A DNA stretch of 35,462 nt from Phycisphaerales bacterium UBA3190 (GCA_002364005.1 DEXG01000015.1:570640-606101), one strand, 5' to 3'; positions 1 to 8,445 are shown, counted from the first letter of the stretch. Notes: generated from the letters alone by a model not told the origin. Numbers and translations: made by a program.

Positions 1-45
1 CCTCCCCGCGCCCTCGCGGGGAGGTGGGCCCGGCGTCAGCCGGGC
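1..45. repeat. REP-like double hairpin
   Basis: Two perfect hairpins lie back to back. Bases 1-10 pair with 15-24 (10-bp GC-rich stem, 4-nt loop). Bases 28-34 (GCCCGGC) pair with 39-45 (GCCGGGC) around the loop GTCA. No T-run follows on either strand, so a simple terminator is unlikely. The form is that of an intergenic REP element. The element may continue beyond the left edge of the window, and only one copy is seen here. Confidence 0.6.
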
Positions 46-114
46 TCGGAGGGGTGTCTTCTGGGAAGTTTGGATTGCTGGGTTCATCACCCGCTCCCCC
101 GAACAACCAGCGGA

Positions 115-154
115 GGGTGCCACGGCTTGTCACGCCAAAGGCGGGCAAGCCGTG
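115..154. repeat. Palindromic intergenic repeat, copy 1
   Basis: The sequence GGGTGC (115-120) is followed by an imperfect palindrome: CACGGCTTG (121-129) pairs with CAAGCCGTG (146-154), and an inner CGCC (133-136) pairs with GGCG (140-143). The same outer design recurs in inverted orientation at 256-296, so this belongs to a repeat family and is not a chance hairpin. Confidence 0.6.
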
Positions 155-255
155 CGCCGAGGACCGACCTGGGTGTGCGTCCGATCAAACGCCACCGACC
201 ACCAACACTGCGAAATCAAACACATGCGCCATGAGCCCCCAAGGACCACTCAACA

Positions 256-296
256 CACGGGTTGTCCGCCTGGCGGCGGAACAACCCGTGGCACCC
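256..296. repeat. Palindromic intergenic repeat, copy 2 (inverted)
   Basis: CACGGGTTGT (256-265) pairs with ACAACCCGTG (281-290), and CCGCC (266-270) pairs with GGCGG (275-279) with one bulged A at 280. The stem is about 15 bp. It is followed by GCACCC (291-296), the reverse complement of the GGGTGC that precedes copy 1. It lies about 40 bases past the terC stop codon and would form a strong 3'-end stem in the terC transcript, though no U-run follows. Confidence 0.6.
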
Positions 297-306
297 GGCG
301 AATGAT

Positions 307-320
307 GGCTGATGGCCGAT
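307..320. repeat. Heptanucleotide repeat pair
   Basis: Two heptamers, GGCTGAT and GGCCGAT, stand side by side just past the end of terC. The same two units occur consecutively in the heptamer array at 21834-21889, which marks this as a short outlier of that family. The rest of the first 332 bases shows no credible gene: the two small plus-strand frames there have no ribosome binding site and cross the repeats. Confidence 0.45.
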
Positions 321-332
321 CCCAACTCACAC

Positions 333-1157
333 TTACTGACCTGCGGACCGTTGCCTGCGCCGGGTCGTCTTCATATTGATCAGTTCGACGCCGATGGCGA
401 AGGCCATGGCGAAGTAGACATAGCCGCGTGGGAAGTGCTGGCCGATGCCCTCGGCCACCAGCAGCACGCCGATGAGGACGAGGAACGACAGCGCCAGGTT
501 CTTCATCGTCGGGTGGGTGTTCACGAAGCGGGCGATCGGCCCGGCGAAGGCGAGCATGACACCGATGGAGATCACGACCGCGGTGGCCATGATCCAGTAG
601 TTGCCCGTCATACCCACGGCGGTGATCACCGAGTCGAGCGAGAAGACGAGGTCGAGCAGCAGGACCTGGGTCAGGACGGAAACCACCGTGACGGTCTTGC
701 GCTTCATGCCCGCACGCTTCTCAGGGTCGGGCTCGTGGGCCGTGCCGTGCTCGACGCTCTCGATCAGGTGGTGGATTTCCAGCGTCGCCTTGCCGATCAG
801 GAAGAGCCCGCCGACGATCAGCAGCAGGGACTTGCCCGTGATGTCACGCTCCATCACGGTAAAGAGCGGCGTCGTGAGCTGCACGATCAGGTATGCCAGG
901 GCCAGCAGGATCAGGCGCATGACCATGGCCAGCAGCAGCCCGATGGTGCGGACCCGGGCCTGTTTCTCTTTCGGGAGTTTGTCGGCCAGGATCGCGATGA
1001 AGACGACATTGTCGACGCCCAGCACGATCTCGAGGACGGTCAGCGTCAGCAGCGCGATCAGCCCCGCGCCTGAGAAGAAGGCGACATCCTGAACCGTCGC
1101 GGAGGCGGCGGGATCAGAGAGTGCGGGCAGCAGCGATGTGAAGATCGCGTCGAGCAT
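333..1157 (-). CDS. TerC family integral membrane protein
   Basis: A 274-residue polytopic membrane protein of the TerC family. The two family signatures are visible: an acidic first repeat around residues 43-53 (EIVLGVDNVVF) and its partner around 168-178 (DLVFSLDSVIT), each an Asp-containing motif at the edge of a membrane helix. About seven hydrophobic segments can be counted. TerC proteins are linked to tellurite resistance and, in better-studied relatives, to manganese or other metal-ion export during protein secretion; the substrate here is unknown. The start has AAGGGGA just upstream. Only 15 bases separate it from nuoN, so it is probably the last gene of the nuo operon. The C-terminus is short and basic, without the CBS or CorC domains of longer relatives. 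Confidence 0.88.
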   Translation of the reverse strand: MLDAIFTSLLPALSDPAASATVQDVAFFSGAGLIALLTLTVLEIVLGVDNVVFIAILADKLPKEKQARVRTIGLLLAMVMRLILLALAYLIVQLTTPLFTVMERDITGKSLLLIVGGLFLIGKATLEIHHLIESVEHGTAHEPDPEKRAGMKRKTVTVVSVLTQVLLLDLVFSLDSVITAVGMTGNYWIMATAVVISIGVMLAFAGPIARFVNTHPTMKNLALSFLVLIGVLLVAEGIGQHFPRGYVYFAMAFAIGVELINMKTTRRRQRSAGQ

Positions 1158-1172
1158 GGTTCCCCTTCGGGG

Positions 1173-2783
1173 TCAGTCGTCGTGTGCGTCGTCGAGCAGG
1201 GCGACCTCGTCAATGGTCTCGGTCTGGTCCTGCGCGTGCCCGTCGTCGTGGTGGTCGTGATGCTCAACGGCACCGGGAGCCACATAAGACGCTGCATGCA
1301 TCGCACCGGTGACCACGGGGCCCGAGAAGACCATGAAGAACAGCACCGCGCCGGCGCTGAGCACGCCGGCCGTGGGGCGAAGGAAGAACGGGGTCGCATA
1401 GACCGGGTCCTTGCTCTTCTCGCTGTCATCGATGTATGAAACGGCGACCAGGCGCAGGTAGTAGCACGCGGCGATCGCCGAGTTGATGCCCAGGATCACG
1501 ATCAGGGCGTAGTGCCCCGCTGCGATGCCCGCGGTGAAGAGCCCGAGCTTGCCGATGAACCCGAGCAGGGGCGGGAAGCCCAGCATCGAGAGCACGGTGA
1601 TCACGAAGGTCCAGCCCAGCACGGGGTGGGACTTGCAGATGCCTCGGATGTCGTCGATGTGGTCGGCCTCTTTGCCGTTGCGGTGCTCGAGCGATGCGAG
1701 CACGGCGAAGGTGCCGACGGTCATGACGCCATAGGTAAAGAGGTAGAACAGCACGGCGGCCAGCCCGTTCTCGTAGAAGGGGCCGCCGGGGAGGCCCGGG
1801 CCGGCGATGATGCCCACCAGCATGTAGCCCGAGTGAGCAATCGAGGAGTAGGCGAGGATGCGCTTGACCGAGCTTTGCAGCAGTGCGAGCACATTACCCA
1901 CGGTCATGGTCAGCGCGGCCATGATCCAGAGGGTCGCCTCGATGGGCACGGGCAGGTGTCCGCCACTCGGGCCGAATCCCCAGCCCGCGGTGCCCAGCAG
2001 GAACATGAGGGCGATAAAGCCGGCGGTCTTGGGAACGAAGGCGAGCATCGCGGAAACGGGCGATGCGGCGCCCTGGTAGACATCGGGCGTGTAGAAGTGC
2101 ATGGGGACCGCGGCGATCTTGAACGACACGCCGATGACCGCCATGAGCAAGCCCATCATGCCGATTGAGCTGATGCCATCAGCCGCAAAGACCGCGGCGA
2201 TCTCGTTGAGGTCCGTGGTGCCGGTGGCGCCGTAGATGAGGGCGAAGCCATAGAGGAAGATCGCGGCGCTGAGGGCACCGAGGAAGAAGTACTTGACGGC
2301 TGATTCGAGCGAGCTGTCCTCATCGCGCGACATGGCGACCATGATGTAGGTCGGCAGCGAGGTCAGCTCTAGCGCCAGGAAGAGCCAGATCAGGTCGTCG
2401 GCGGACGCGGTTAGCATGAGCCCGGTCAGCGAGAACATGAAGAAGGCATAGAACTCGCCACGGTTGGAGCGGATCGATTGGAACAGCTTGCCCTTGTCGA
2501 CATCGACCTCGATCTGGCGATCGACCGTGCCCGAGAGCAGCAGCAGGATCAGCAGCCCGACGAAGGCGATGACCATCTTGGCGTAGGGGATGATCGCGGG
2601 GAACATGCCCTGCGTCGCCGGCGAGGTCATCGCGCCGAAGAACGCGAGCAGCAGGGCCACGACACAGATCCACGGCGTGAACTGGCGAATGGCGCGGCTG
2701 GGCCACTGCCCGGTGATCATCACAAGGCAGGTGGCGATGAAGAGGAAGATCTCAGGCCAGAGGATCGCGAGTTTCTCAGTCAT
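1173..2783 (-). CDS. nuoN: NADH-quinone oxidoreductase subunit N
   Basis: A 536-residue antiporter-like subunit of the complex I membrane arm, which translocates protons as quinone is reduced. About 14 membrane segments are visible. The key charged residues of the family are present: the Glu in WLFLALELTSLP, the Lys in GVSFKIAAVPMHFYTPDV, and the Lys in FVPKTAGF. The protein ends in an unusual hydrophilic His/Asp-rich tail from about residue 503 (AVEHHDHHDDGH onward). Its start lies inside the end of nuoM (8-nt overlap), so translation is coupled. It is somewhat longer than the usual 480-500 residues because of the tail. Confidence 0.95.
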   Translation of the reverse strand: MTEKLAILWPEIFLFIATCLVMITGQWPSRAIRQFTPWICVVALLLAFFGAMTSPATQGMFPAIIPYAKMVIAFVGLLILLLLSGTVDRQIEVDVDKGKLFQSIRSNRGEFYAFFMFSLTGLMLTASADDLIWLFLALELTSLPTYIMVAMSRDEDSSLESAVKYFFLGALSAAIFLYGFALIYGATGTTDLNEIAAVFAADGISSIGMMGLLMAVIGVSFKIAAVPMHFYTPDVYQGAASPVSAMLAFVPKTAGFIALMFLLGTAGWGFGPSGGHLPVPIEATLWIMAALTMTVGNVLALLQSSVKRILAYSSIAHSGYMLVGIIAGPGLPGGPFYENGLAAVLFYLFTYGVMTVGTFAVLASLEHRNGKEADHIDDIRGICKSHPVLGWTFVITVLSMLGFPPLLGFIGKLGLFTAGIAAGHYALIVILGINSAIAACYYLRLVAVSYIDDSEKSKDPVYATPFFLRPTAGVLSAGAVLFFMVFSGPVVTGAMHAASYVAPGAVEHHDHHDDGHAQDQTETIDEVALLDDAHDD

Positions 2784-4425
2784 GCGCGGTACCTCCGTGG
2801 TCGTCGGCGTGGTCCTGATGGATGACCGGTCGCATCACCGGTTCGCTCGATTCAAAGCCGTTGGCAGCCTCGACGAGTCGGACCGTGTTGTTCACCGGCT
2901 CGTTGACCGCATCGAGGAGCATGGTGGGCTGGAGACCAAAGAGAACACAACCGATCGCCAGTGGCGTCAGGGTCATGATCTCGCGGGTGTTGAGGTCGGT
3001 CGGGAGTTCGTCGTGCGGGTGGTGGTCTGCGGGCTCACGCAGTGGGCCGAAGCAGATCTTGCCCACCATGAAGAGCAGGTACATCGCAGCGATGACCATG
3101 CCCGTGCCGGCGAAGACCGCGAACCATGGGCCCAGCGACGATCCCCACGCGCCCGGCTCGCCCGCGGCGGACCATGCGGCGTCGGACTGGAACGCACTGA
3201 TCAGGCAGAGCAGTTCGGACGGGAAGCCATTGAGACCGGGCAGACCGACGGAGGCCATGGCGAAGAAGACCATGAAGGTTGCCCAGACGGGCATCTTGGA
3301 GGCCAGCCCCCCCACTGTGTCCATGTCGCGGGTGTGGTAGCGTTCGTACATGAAGCCGATCATGAGGAAGAGGCCGCCGGTCGAGAAGCCGTGGCTGAGC
3401 ATGTAGAGGATCGAGCCGCTGAGCCCGGTCACATTGAGTGCGGCCAAGCCGAGGATACAGAACCCGAGGTGGCTCACCGATGAGTAGGCCACGAGCTTCT
3501 TGATATCGGTCTGCACCCAGCAGATGAGCCCGGCGTAGATGATGCCGATGATCGCCAGCACCGCGATGGCCGGGGCGTACTCGAAGAAGGCCTGCGGCGC
3601 CAGGGGGATAGCGAAGCGGTAGAAGCCGTAGGTACCCAGCTTGAGCAGCACGCCGGCGAGGATGACCGAACCCGCGGTGGGTGCTTCGGTGTGTGCAAGC
3701 GGCAGCCATGTGTGGAAGGGGAAGAGCGGGACCTTGACGGCGAAGCCCGCGAGCATCGCCAGCAGCACCCAGCCCTGTTCGACGGCGGACATCTGCCCGG
3801 CGTACGCGGTCAGCAGTGAGATATCGAGCGTCCAGCTCCCGTACTGCTCGGGCTGGGCGACGAACCACACGACATAGACCAGGCCCGCGAGGGTCAGCAT
3901 CGAGCCGGTGAATGTGTAGAGGAAGAACTTGGTCGACGCGGCGATGCGGTTGGTCGAGCCGTACTTGCGGATCAGGATGAACATCGGCAGGAGCGTGAAC
4001 TCGAAGCAGATGTAGAACAGCAGCAGGTCCTGAGCGGCGAACACGCCGACCATCGCGCCTTGGAGCACGGTGAGCCAGGCGTAGTACATGCGTCTGTCTT
4101 TGGTGATCGCGGTTTTGGATGCGAGCACGACGATCGGACCGAGCAGGACGCTCAGAAGGATGAGCAGCATCGAGACCGAGTCCATACCGATGGAGAACTC
4201 AAGCCCCAAGCCCGATACCCAGCTGATGCTGTGGGCGAACTGGGTGGTGCCGGCGGCTTCGAAATCGAAGTTCACGAGCAACGCCAGCGCCGGCACGCAC
4301 AACGCCAGCGTTGTGGCCAGGGCGACACGATACGCGCTGTCTTCGTTCTTGACGAAGCCGATCAGGATCCCCACCAGCGCGGGGAAGAAGATCAGGGCGA
4401 GCAGTGACCAGACTTCAAGACTCAT
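2776..4425 (-). CDS. nuoM: NADH-quinone oxidoreductase subunit M
   Basis: A 549-residue antiporter-like proton channel subunit of complex I. The conserved Glu in YICFEFTLLPMF, the Lys in GFAVKVPLFPFHTWLP and the segment AHTEAPTAGSVILAGVLLK identify it. It sits between nuoL and nuoN in the usual order. The start codon overlaps the nuoL stop (ATGA). The last 20 residues are rich in His and Asp (HQDHADDHGG), like the tail of NuoN and the loop of NuoL. Length is slightly above the typical 490-510. Confidence 0.95.
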   Translation of the reverse strand: MSLEVWSLLALIFFPALVGILIGFVKNEDSAYRVALATTLALCVPALALLVNFDFEAAGTTQFAHSISWVSGLGLEFSIGMDSVSMLLILLSVLLGPIVVLASKTAITKDRRMYYAWLTVLQGAMVGVFAAQDLLLFYICFEFTLLPMFILIRKYGSTNRIAASTKFFLYTFTGSMLTLAGLVYVVWFVAQPEQYGSWTLDISLLTAYAGQMSAVEQGWVLLAMLAGFAVKVPLFPFHTWLPLAHTEAPTAGSVILAGVLLKLGTYGFYRFAIPLAPQAFFEYAPAIAVLAIIGIIYAGLICWVQTDIKKLVAYSSVSHLGFCILGLAALNVTGLSGSILYMLSHGFSTGGLFLMIGFMYERYHTRDMDTVGGLASKMPVWATFMVFFAMASVGLPGLNGFPSELLCLISAFQSDAAWSAAGEPGAWGSSLGPWFAVFAGTGMVIAAMYLLFMVGKICFGPLREPADHHPHDELPTDLNTREIMTLTPLAIGCVLFGLQPTMLLDAVNEPVNNTVRLVEAANGFESSEPVMRPVIHQDHADDHGGTAHD

Positions 4426-6749
4426 GAAGCACCTCCTGCTCGCATGACGATCACAAGCACCACGAACAGGATCACGGCCAAGCCGCCCACCATGCTCACG
4501 GCATAGCCCTGAAGCACGCCCGACTGGCTCGGACGGATGATCCAGGCGAATACACGCGGCAGGAACCCGAAGAGGTTGACCAAGCCGTCGACCAGTAGTT
4601 TGTCGATCCAGTGGAACACATGCGAGATCACCCGGAGCGGGGTCACCAGCACGGCGTGGTAGAACTCGTCAACATACCACTTGTTCTCAGCCCAGCGGGG
4701 CAGCGGGCCGGCACGCTTGGCGATGGCATCCATGCGGCATTCGCTCGCTTTCTCGCGGCCGCCGATGAACAGTCCCTGCCAGCCCTTTGGGCCGTGGAAG
4801 TAGGCGGCGACGAGGACGCCGAAGATCGCACCCAGACCCGAGATCAGGATCATGCCCTGGTGGGCGTCCATCCCAAACACGGTGCCTGGAGTTGCGTGGC
4901 CCACGGGGCCGTCGACGGCGTGCATCTCGGTGTGCTCGACATGGGCGTGGTGGGCGGCTTCGGCGTATGGCGAGTGGAAGCTCGCGGTTGATTCAGCAAC
5001 CATCGATCCGACCCAGCCGTGGGATTCGGCCTTGTTGATGTACGCCAGTGAGATCGCGAGCATCGATGCACATGCGAGGATGATGAGCACGGTGTTGATG
5101 GCCCAGCCCGGTGCGTGCGGGTGGAAGTGGTCCGCGTGATGATCGCCGTGCTGACCAGCGTCATGGTGATGCTCCTCGCCGTGGGCCTCATCGTCGTGGT
5201 GCTCATCGTCGTGGTGCTCATCGCCGGGCTCGGCGTGTTGCGGACCAACGAAGACGCGGAAGTACACGCGGAAGGTGTAGTACGCGGTGAGGATCGCGGT
5301 GCCAACCAGGAGCCACCCGATGAGCGAGTAGCCAGGGGTGATGAACGCCTCGGCCAGGATCATGTCCTTGGAGTAGAAGCCGCTGGTGATGTAGGGCAGA
5401 CCCGCGAGGTTCATGCAGCCGACGAGCATGGTGATGCCGACGATGCCCCAACCCTTCATCCAGGCCACGCCCGAGAGCTTGCGGAGGTCGAGCTGCCCGG
5501 CAAAGCCGTGCATGACCGCACCACAAGCCAGGAAGAGGAGCGCCTTGAAGAAGGCGTGGGTCAGCACATGGAAGGCCGCGCCGGTGGTGGTGAGCAGCCC
5601 CAGGCCCGCGAACATGTATCCCAGCTGGGACACGGTCGAGTAGGCCATGATGCGTTTGATGTCGAACTGGGCCATGCCGATGGTCGCGGCCAGAACCGCG
5701 GTGATCGTCCCGATCCAGGCGACCGTGGGCAGGGCGAACTCGCTGACCAGGAACACGGGGTACATGCGGGCGATGAGGTACACGCCCGCGGTGACCATGG
5801 TGGCGGCGTGGATGAGCGCCGAAACCGGGGTCGGGCCTTCCATCGCGTCGGGCAGCCAGACATACAGCGGGAACTGGGCCGACTTGCCGAAGGCACCGAT
5901 CATGAGCAGCAGGGCGATCCACTGGGCGGTGCCGGGGATCGCGGAGAAGTCGCCCGTGGCGGCCATGTTGATGTAGTGATGCAGCTGCTCGCTCTGGAAG
6001 AGCTCGCTGTACTGGACGGTCCCGAAGTGGACGAAGGTCAGGTAGACACCCAGTGCCAGCCCGAGGTCACCGATGCGGTTGACGATGAACGCCTTCTTGG
6101 CAGCAGCGACAGCGGAGGGCTTCTTGTAGAAGTACCCGATGAGCAGGTACGAACACAGGCCCACGCCCTCCCAGCCCAGGTAGAGCATGATGAGGTTGTC
6201 GCCCATGACCAGGCAGGACATCGACACCACGAAGAGGCAGAACGCGGCGAAGAACCGGTTGTAGCCCGCGCCCAGATCGTGCGACATGTACTCACTGGCG
6301 TAAAGCGCGATGAGCGTTGCCAGCCCGGTGACGAAGAGCATCCACAGGATGGTGAGCTTGTCGACATAGAACGAGAAGTTCGCGACGAACGATTTCTCCC
6401 CGTAATGCAGGTTGAACCACTCGAATGCCTGCACGGTGTACGGCGTGCCGTCGTAGCTCAGGAACATGTTGAGCGTTGCGACGAAGGCGATGGCCAGCAG
6501 CAGGACGGTGGTCCACGCGGGGAGCTTGGTCTTGATGCCCATGGCCGCGTAGATCGCGTTGAGCACGAACCCGAGCATGGGCAGGAATGGCACAAGCAGG
6601 ATCCACTTGGGACCGGTCCCGACATGGGACACGAGGTGCTCGAGGTGGGCCGAGGCGGCGGCGTGCCCGTCGCCGGCGTCGGGTGCCAGCATCGCGAGCC
6701 CGGACCCCAGCGATGAGTTGAGCGTGGTGAACAACGAAGAGATCATCAT
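4422..6749 (-). CDS. nuoL: NADH-quinone oxidoreductase subunit L
   Basis: The largest antiporter-like subunit of complex I, 775 residues against about 610-650 in many bacteria. Family marks include YLGWEGVGLCSYLLIGYF, GAFGKSAQFPLYVWLPDAM and SALIHAATMVTAGVYL. The long C-terminal part should include the lateral helix that runs along NuoM and NuoN. The extra length is due largely to a His/Asp/Glu-rich hydrophilic loop at about residues 505-546 (DEHHDDEHHDDEAHGEEHHH and on), partly encoded by two identical 15-bp repeats at 5188-5217, and a second His-rich patch at about 594-619. The start is one of two adjacent ATG codons; the first overlaps the nuoK stop as ATGA and is preferred. Confidence 0.95.
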   Translation of the reverse strand: MMISSLFTTLNSSLGSGLAMLAPDAGDGHAAASAHLEHLVSHVGTGPKWILLVPFLPMLGFVLNAIYAAMGIKTKLPAWTTVLLLAIAFVATLNMFLSYDGTPYTVQAFEWFNLHYGEKSFVANFSFYVDKLTILWMLFVTGLATLIALYASEYMSHDLGAGYNRFFAAFCLFVVSMSCLVMGDNLIMLYLGWEGVGLCSYLLIGYFYKKPSAVAAAKKAFIVNRIGDLGLALGVYLTFVHFGTVQYSELFQSEQLHHYINMAATGDFSAIPGTAQWIALLLMIGAFGKSAQFPLYVWLPDAMEGPTPVSALIHAATMVTAGVYLIARMYPVFLVSEFALPTVAWIGTITAVLAATIGMAQFDIKRIMAYSTVSQLGYMFAGLGLLTTTGAAFHVLTHAFFKALLFLACGAVMHGFAGQLDLRKLSGVAWMKGWGIVGITMLVGCMNLAGLPYITSGFYSKDMILAEAFITPGYSLIGWLLVGTAILTAYYTFRVYFRVFVGPQHAEPGDEHHDDEHHDDEAHGEEHHHDAGQHGDHHADHFHPHAPGWAINTVLIILACASMLAISLAYINKAESHGWVGSMVAESTASFHSPYAEAAHHAHVEHTEMHAVDGPVGHATPGTVFGMDAHQGMILISGLGAIFGVLVAAYFHGPKGWQGLFIGGREKASECRMDAIAKRAGPLPRWAENKWYVDEFYHAVLVTPLRVISHVFHWIDKLLVDGLVNLFGFLPRVFAWIIRPSQSGVLQGYAVSMVGGLAVILFVVLVIVMRAGGAS

Positions 6750-7111
6750 CCGTTGAGTTCCTTCCAGGCCGAGGCGCTGAGGGTTTCACGGTGCCTGAAG
6801 AGCAGCACGACCAGGGCCAGTGCCATGGCGGCTTCGGCGGCTGCGACGCAGAGCACGAAGATCACAAAGGTCTGTCCGTCGCTGCCCAGGTGATGACGCC
6901 CGAAGGCGATCAGGGCCAGGCCGGCGGCTTGGAACATCAGCTCGGTGCAGAGGAACATGATGATCATGTTCTTGCGGGTCAGAAACCCGACCAACCCGAT
7001 GGCGAACATGGCCGTCGAGACGAACAGGTACGGCGCGATCGCCGATGCGCCCACCTCCTCGGGGAAGGCGAGCTGCGCCGTTGTCAGCGAATGAACGAGT
7101 GCGTCGATCAT
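6746..7111 (-). CDS. nuoK: NADH-quinone oxidoreductase subunit K
   Basis: A 121-residue, three-helix subunit of the complex I membrane arm, part of the proton path between NuoJ and NuoN. The conserved membrane glutamates are visible in FLCTELMFQAAGLALIAF and AAAEAAMALALVVLLFRH. There is an N-terminal extension of about 20 residues relative to the shortest homologues. It has ATGA overlaps with both nuoJ upstream and nuoL downstream, so all of these genes are translationally coupled. Confidence 0.95.
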   Translation of the reverse strand: MIDALVHSLTTAQLAFPEEVGASAIAPYLFVSTAMFAIGLVGFLTRKNMIIMFLCTELMFQAAGLALIAFGRHHLGSDGQTFVIFVLCVAAAEAAMALALVVLLFRHRETLSASAWKELNG

Positions 7112-8145
7112 GCCCTGCCCCCTTGGGGTTCTTCATCAAACATGGTGCCCAGCTTGCGTGCCTGGGCGGCCTTGAGGTCTTCTTCGAGCTCGACATGCTT
7201 GCGTGCCAGCACGGTCGCGCCGAGCATCGCCATGAGCAGGATGATGCCGGCGATCTCGATCAGCATGGGGTGGTCGTTGAGCAGGTTGTAACCGAGGCGA
7301 TCGAGGTTGTTGGCGCTGAGCGACTCGGGCCACTCGTCGCTGGTGAGCACGCGTGTCGCGGTGACCAGAGGGTCACCGTTGGCGTCTTCGCCGTCGATCA
7401 GCTCGAGGGTGATGGTGCGGGCATCGACATCGATGACCGCCTTGCCGGTTTCCGTATCGCGAGCGACACGCCAGCCCGTGGGGAGCATGTCGTTGCGAGC
7501 GAGTTCTTTGTCGATCTTGCGGGGCAGGTTCGCCAGCACGCTGTTCTGTGCCTGCGCGGGCGTGGCACCGTTGCCGGGCTCGGGCAGATCGCCGATCCCC
7601 CTGAACATCGAGGCGGTCAGCAGCCCCACGAGCACAAAGCCGATCGCACAGGCGAGGATGGGCTCGCGTGCTTCCGCGTCGACCTCGTCGAGCAGTTCGT
7701 CCTGCTCGCCCGTGGGTGCCTGGGTCGCGAGCATGATGACGAAGAGGTAGGTAATCAGGATCGCGCCGGCGTAGATGATGACGAGCGCGAAGGCCATGAA
7801 CTCAGCGCTGAGCAGCAGGTACATCCCGCAGCTGGCGATGATGGTCATGATGAAGTACAGCGCCGAGTAGACGGGGCGCTTGTGCGTGATCATGCGCAAC
7901 GCCGCACCGAGCCCGATAGCTGCGAACGGGTAGAAGAAGAAGTTGGGCAACGCCGCGTTGTTGTCGCCGGCCTTGAGCCCGAGCAGCAGTGCCGCCAGCC
8001 CAAAGGTCGCCGCCAGCAGCAGCCCCCCCACGATTGTCAGCGTGCGTCCGCCATCGCGCTCTCGTCGGGGCAACGCCATGGCGACGCCCGCGGCGCCGAG
8101 CCCGCAGATGGTGTACAACGCGATCGGATCGATGATCTGTTCCAC
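7108..8145 (-). CDS. nuoJ: NADH-quinone oxidoreductase subunit J, enlarged
   Basis: The membrane arm subunit J: four N-terminal membrane helices including YSALYFIMTIIASCGMYLL and FALVIIYAGAILITYLFVIM, and a last helix near the C-terminus (IEIAGIILLMAMLGATVLA). Between the fourth and fifth helices lies an added soluble segment of about 100 residues (about 184-288), so the protein has 345 residues rather than the usual 165-220. I chose the GTG at 8145 (VEQIIDPIALY). An in-frame TTG at 8190 would add 15 residues unlike the family. No other nuo gene precedes it, so this operon begins at J and genes for nuoA-I and H must lie elsewhere. Confidence 0.88.
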   Translation of the reverse strand: MEQIIDPIALYTICGLGAAGVAMALPRRERDGGRTLTIVGGLLLAATFGLAALLLGLKAGDNNAALPNFFFYPFAAIGLGAALRMITHKRPVYSALYFIMTIIASCGMYLLLSAEFMAFALVIIYAGAILITYLFVIMLATQAPTGEQDELLDEVDAEAREPILACAIGFVLVGLLTASMFRGIGDLPEPGNGATPAQAQNSVLANLPRKIDKELARNDMLPTGWRVARDTETGKAVIDVDARTITLELIDGEDANGDPLVTATRVLTSDEWPESLSANNLDRLGYNLLNDHPMLIEIAGIILLMAMLGATVLARKHVELEEDLKAAQARKLGTMFDEEPQGGRA

Positions 8146-8244
8146 CGTGTCTCTTTCGTGCCCCGAACAGGGTGAGAATCGAGAGTTCAATACGGGATCG
8201 GACCAGCCCGACCCGCCTGTGCATCTGGGTACAAAAAGGAAGTC

Positions 8245-8258
8245 GATGCGATCGCATC
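8245..8258. promoter_or_regulatory. Perfect 14-bp palindrome, possible operator
   Basis: GATGCGATCGCATC is a perfect inverted repeat without a spacer, located 100 bases upstream of the nuoJ start and 200 bases upstream of pgsA. This form suits a dimeric regulator. Its core GCGATCGC equals the HIP1 octamer known from cyanobacteria, so a genome-wide repeat or methylation motif is an alternative. No regulator gene is nearby. Confidence 0.35.
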
Positions 8259-8445
8259 AGCTCGCTCCATGCACCCACAGCACCCGCGCTTGATCCACGC
8301 GGGTTTCTGTGACCGAGAGGATAGAGCCGCCGGGGGTTGGCTTCCACTCACCAACCCCTTTCGCGTTGCCCTAACGCCGATTTGTACCCGCTGCTCGCCT
8401 TGCCCGCTTTCGGGCATGAACACGACTTCGTGCGAGTTTGGGCTC

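Noticed and set aside
5115..6716. Long plus-strand open frame opposite nuoL (533 codons)
   Set aside because: Composition is Gly/Asp/Glu/Arg/His-rich noise typical of the antisense of a GC-rich gene, with no binding site; nuoL on the other strand has clear motifs.
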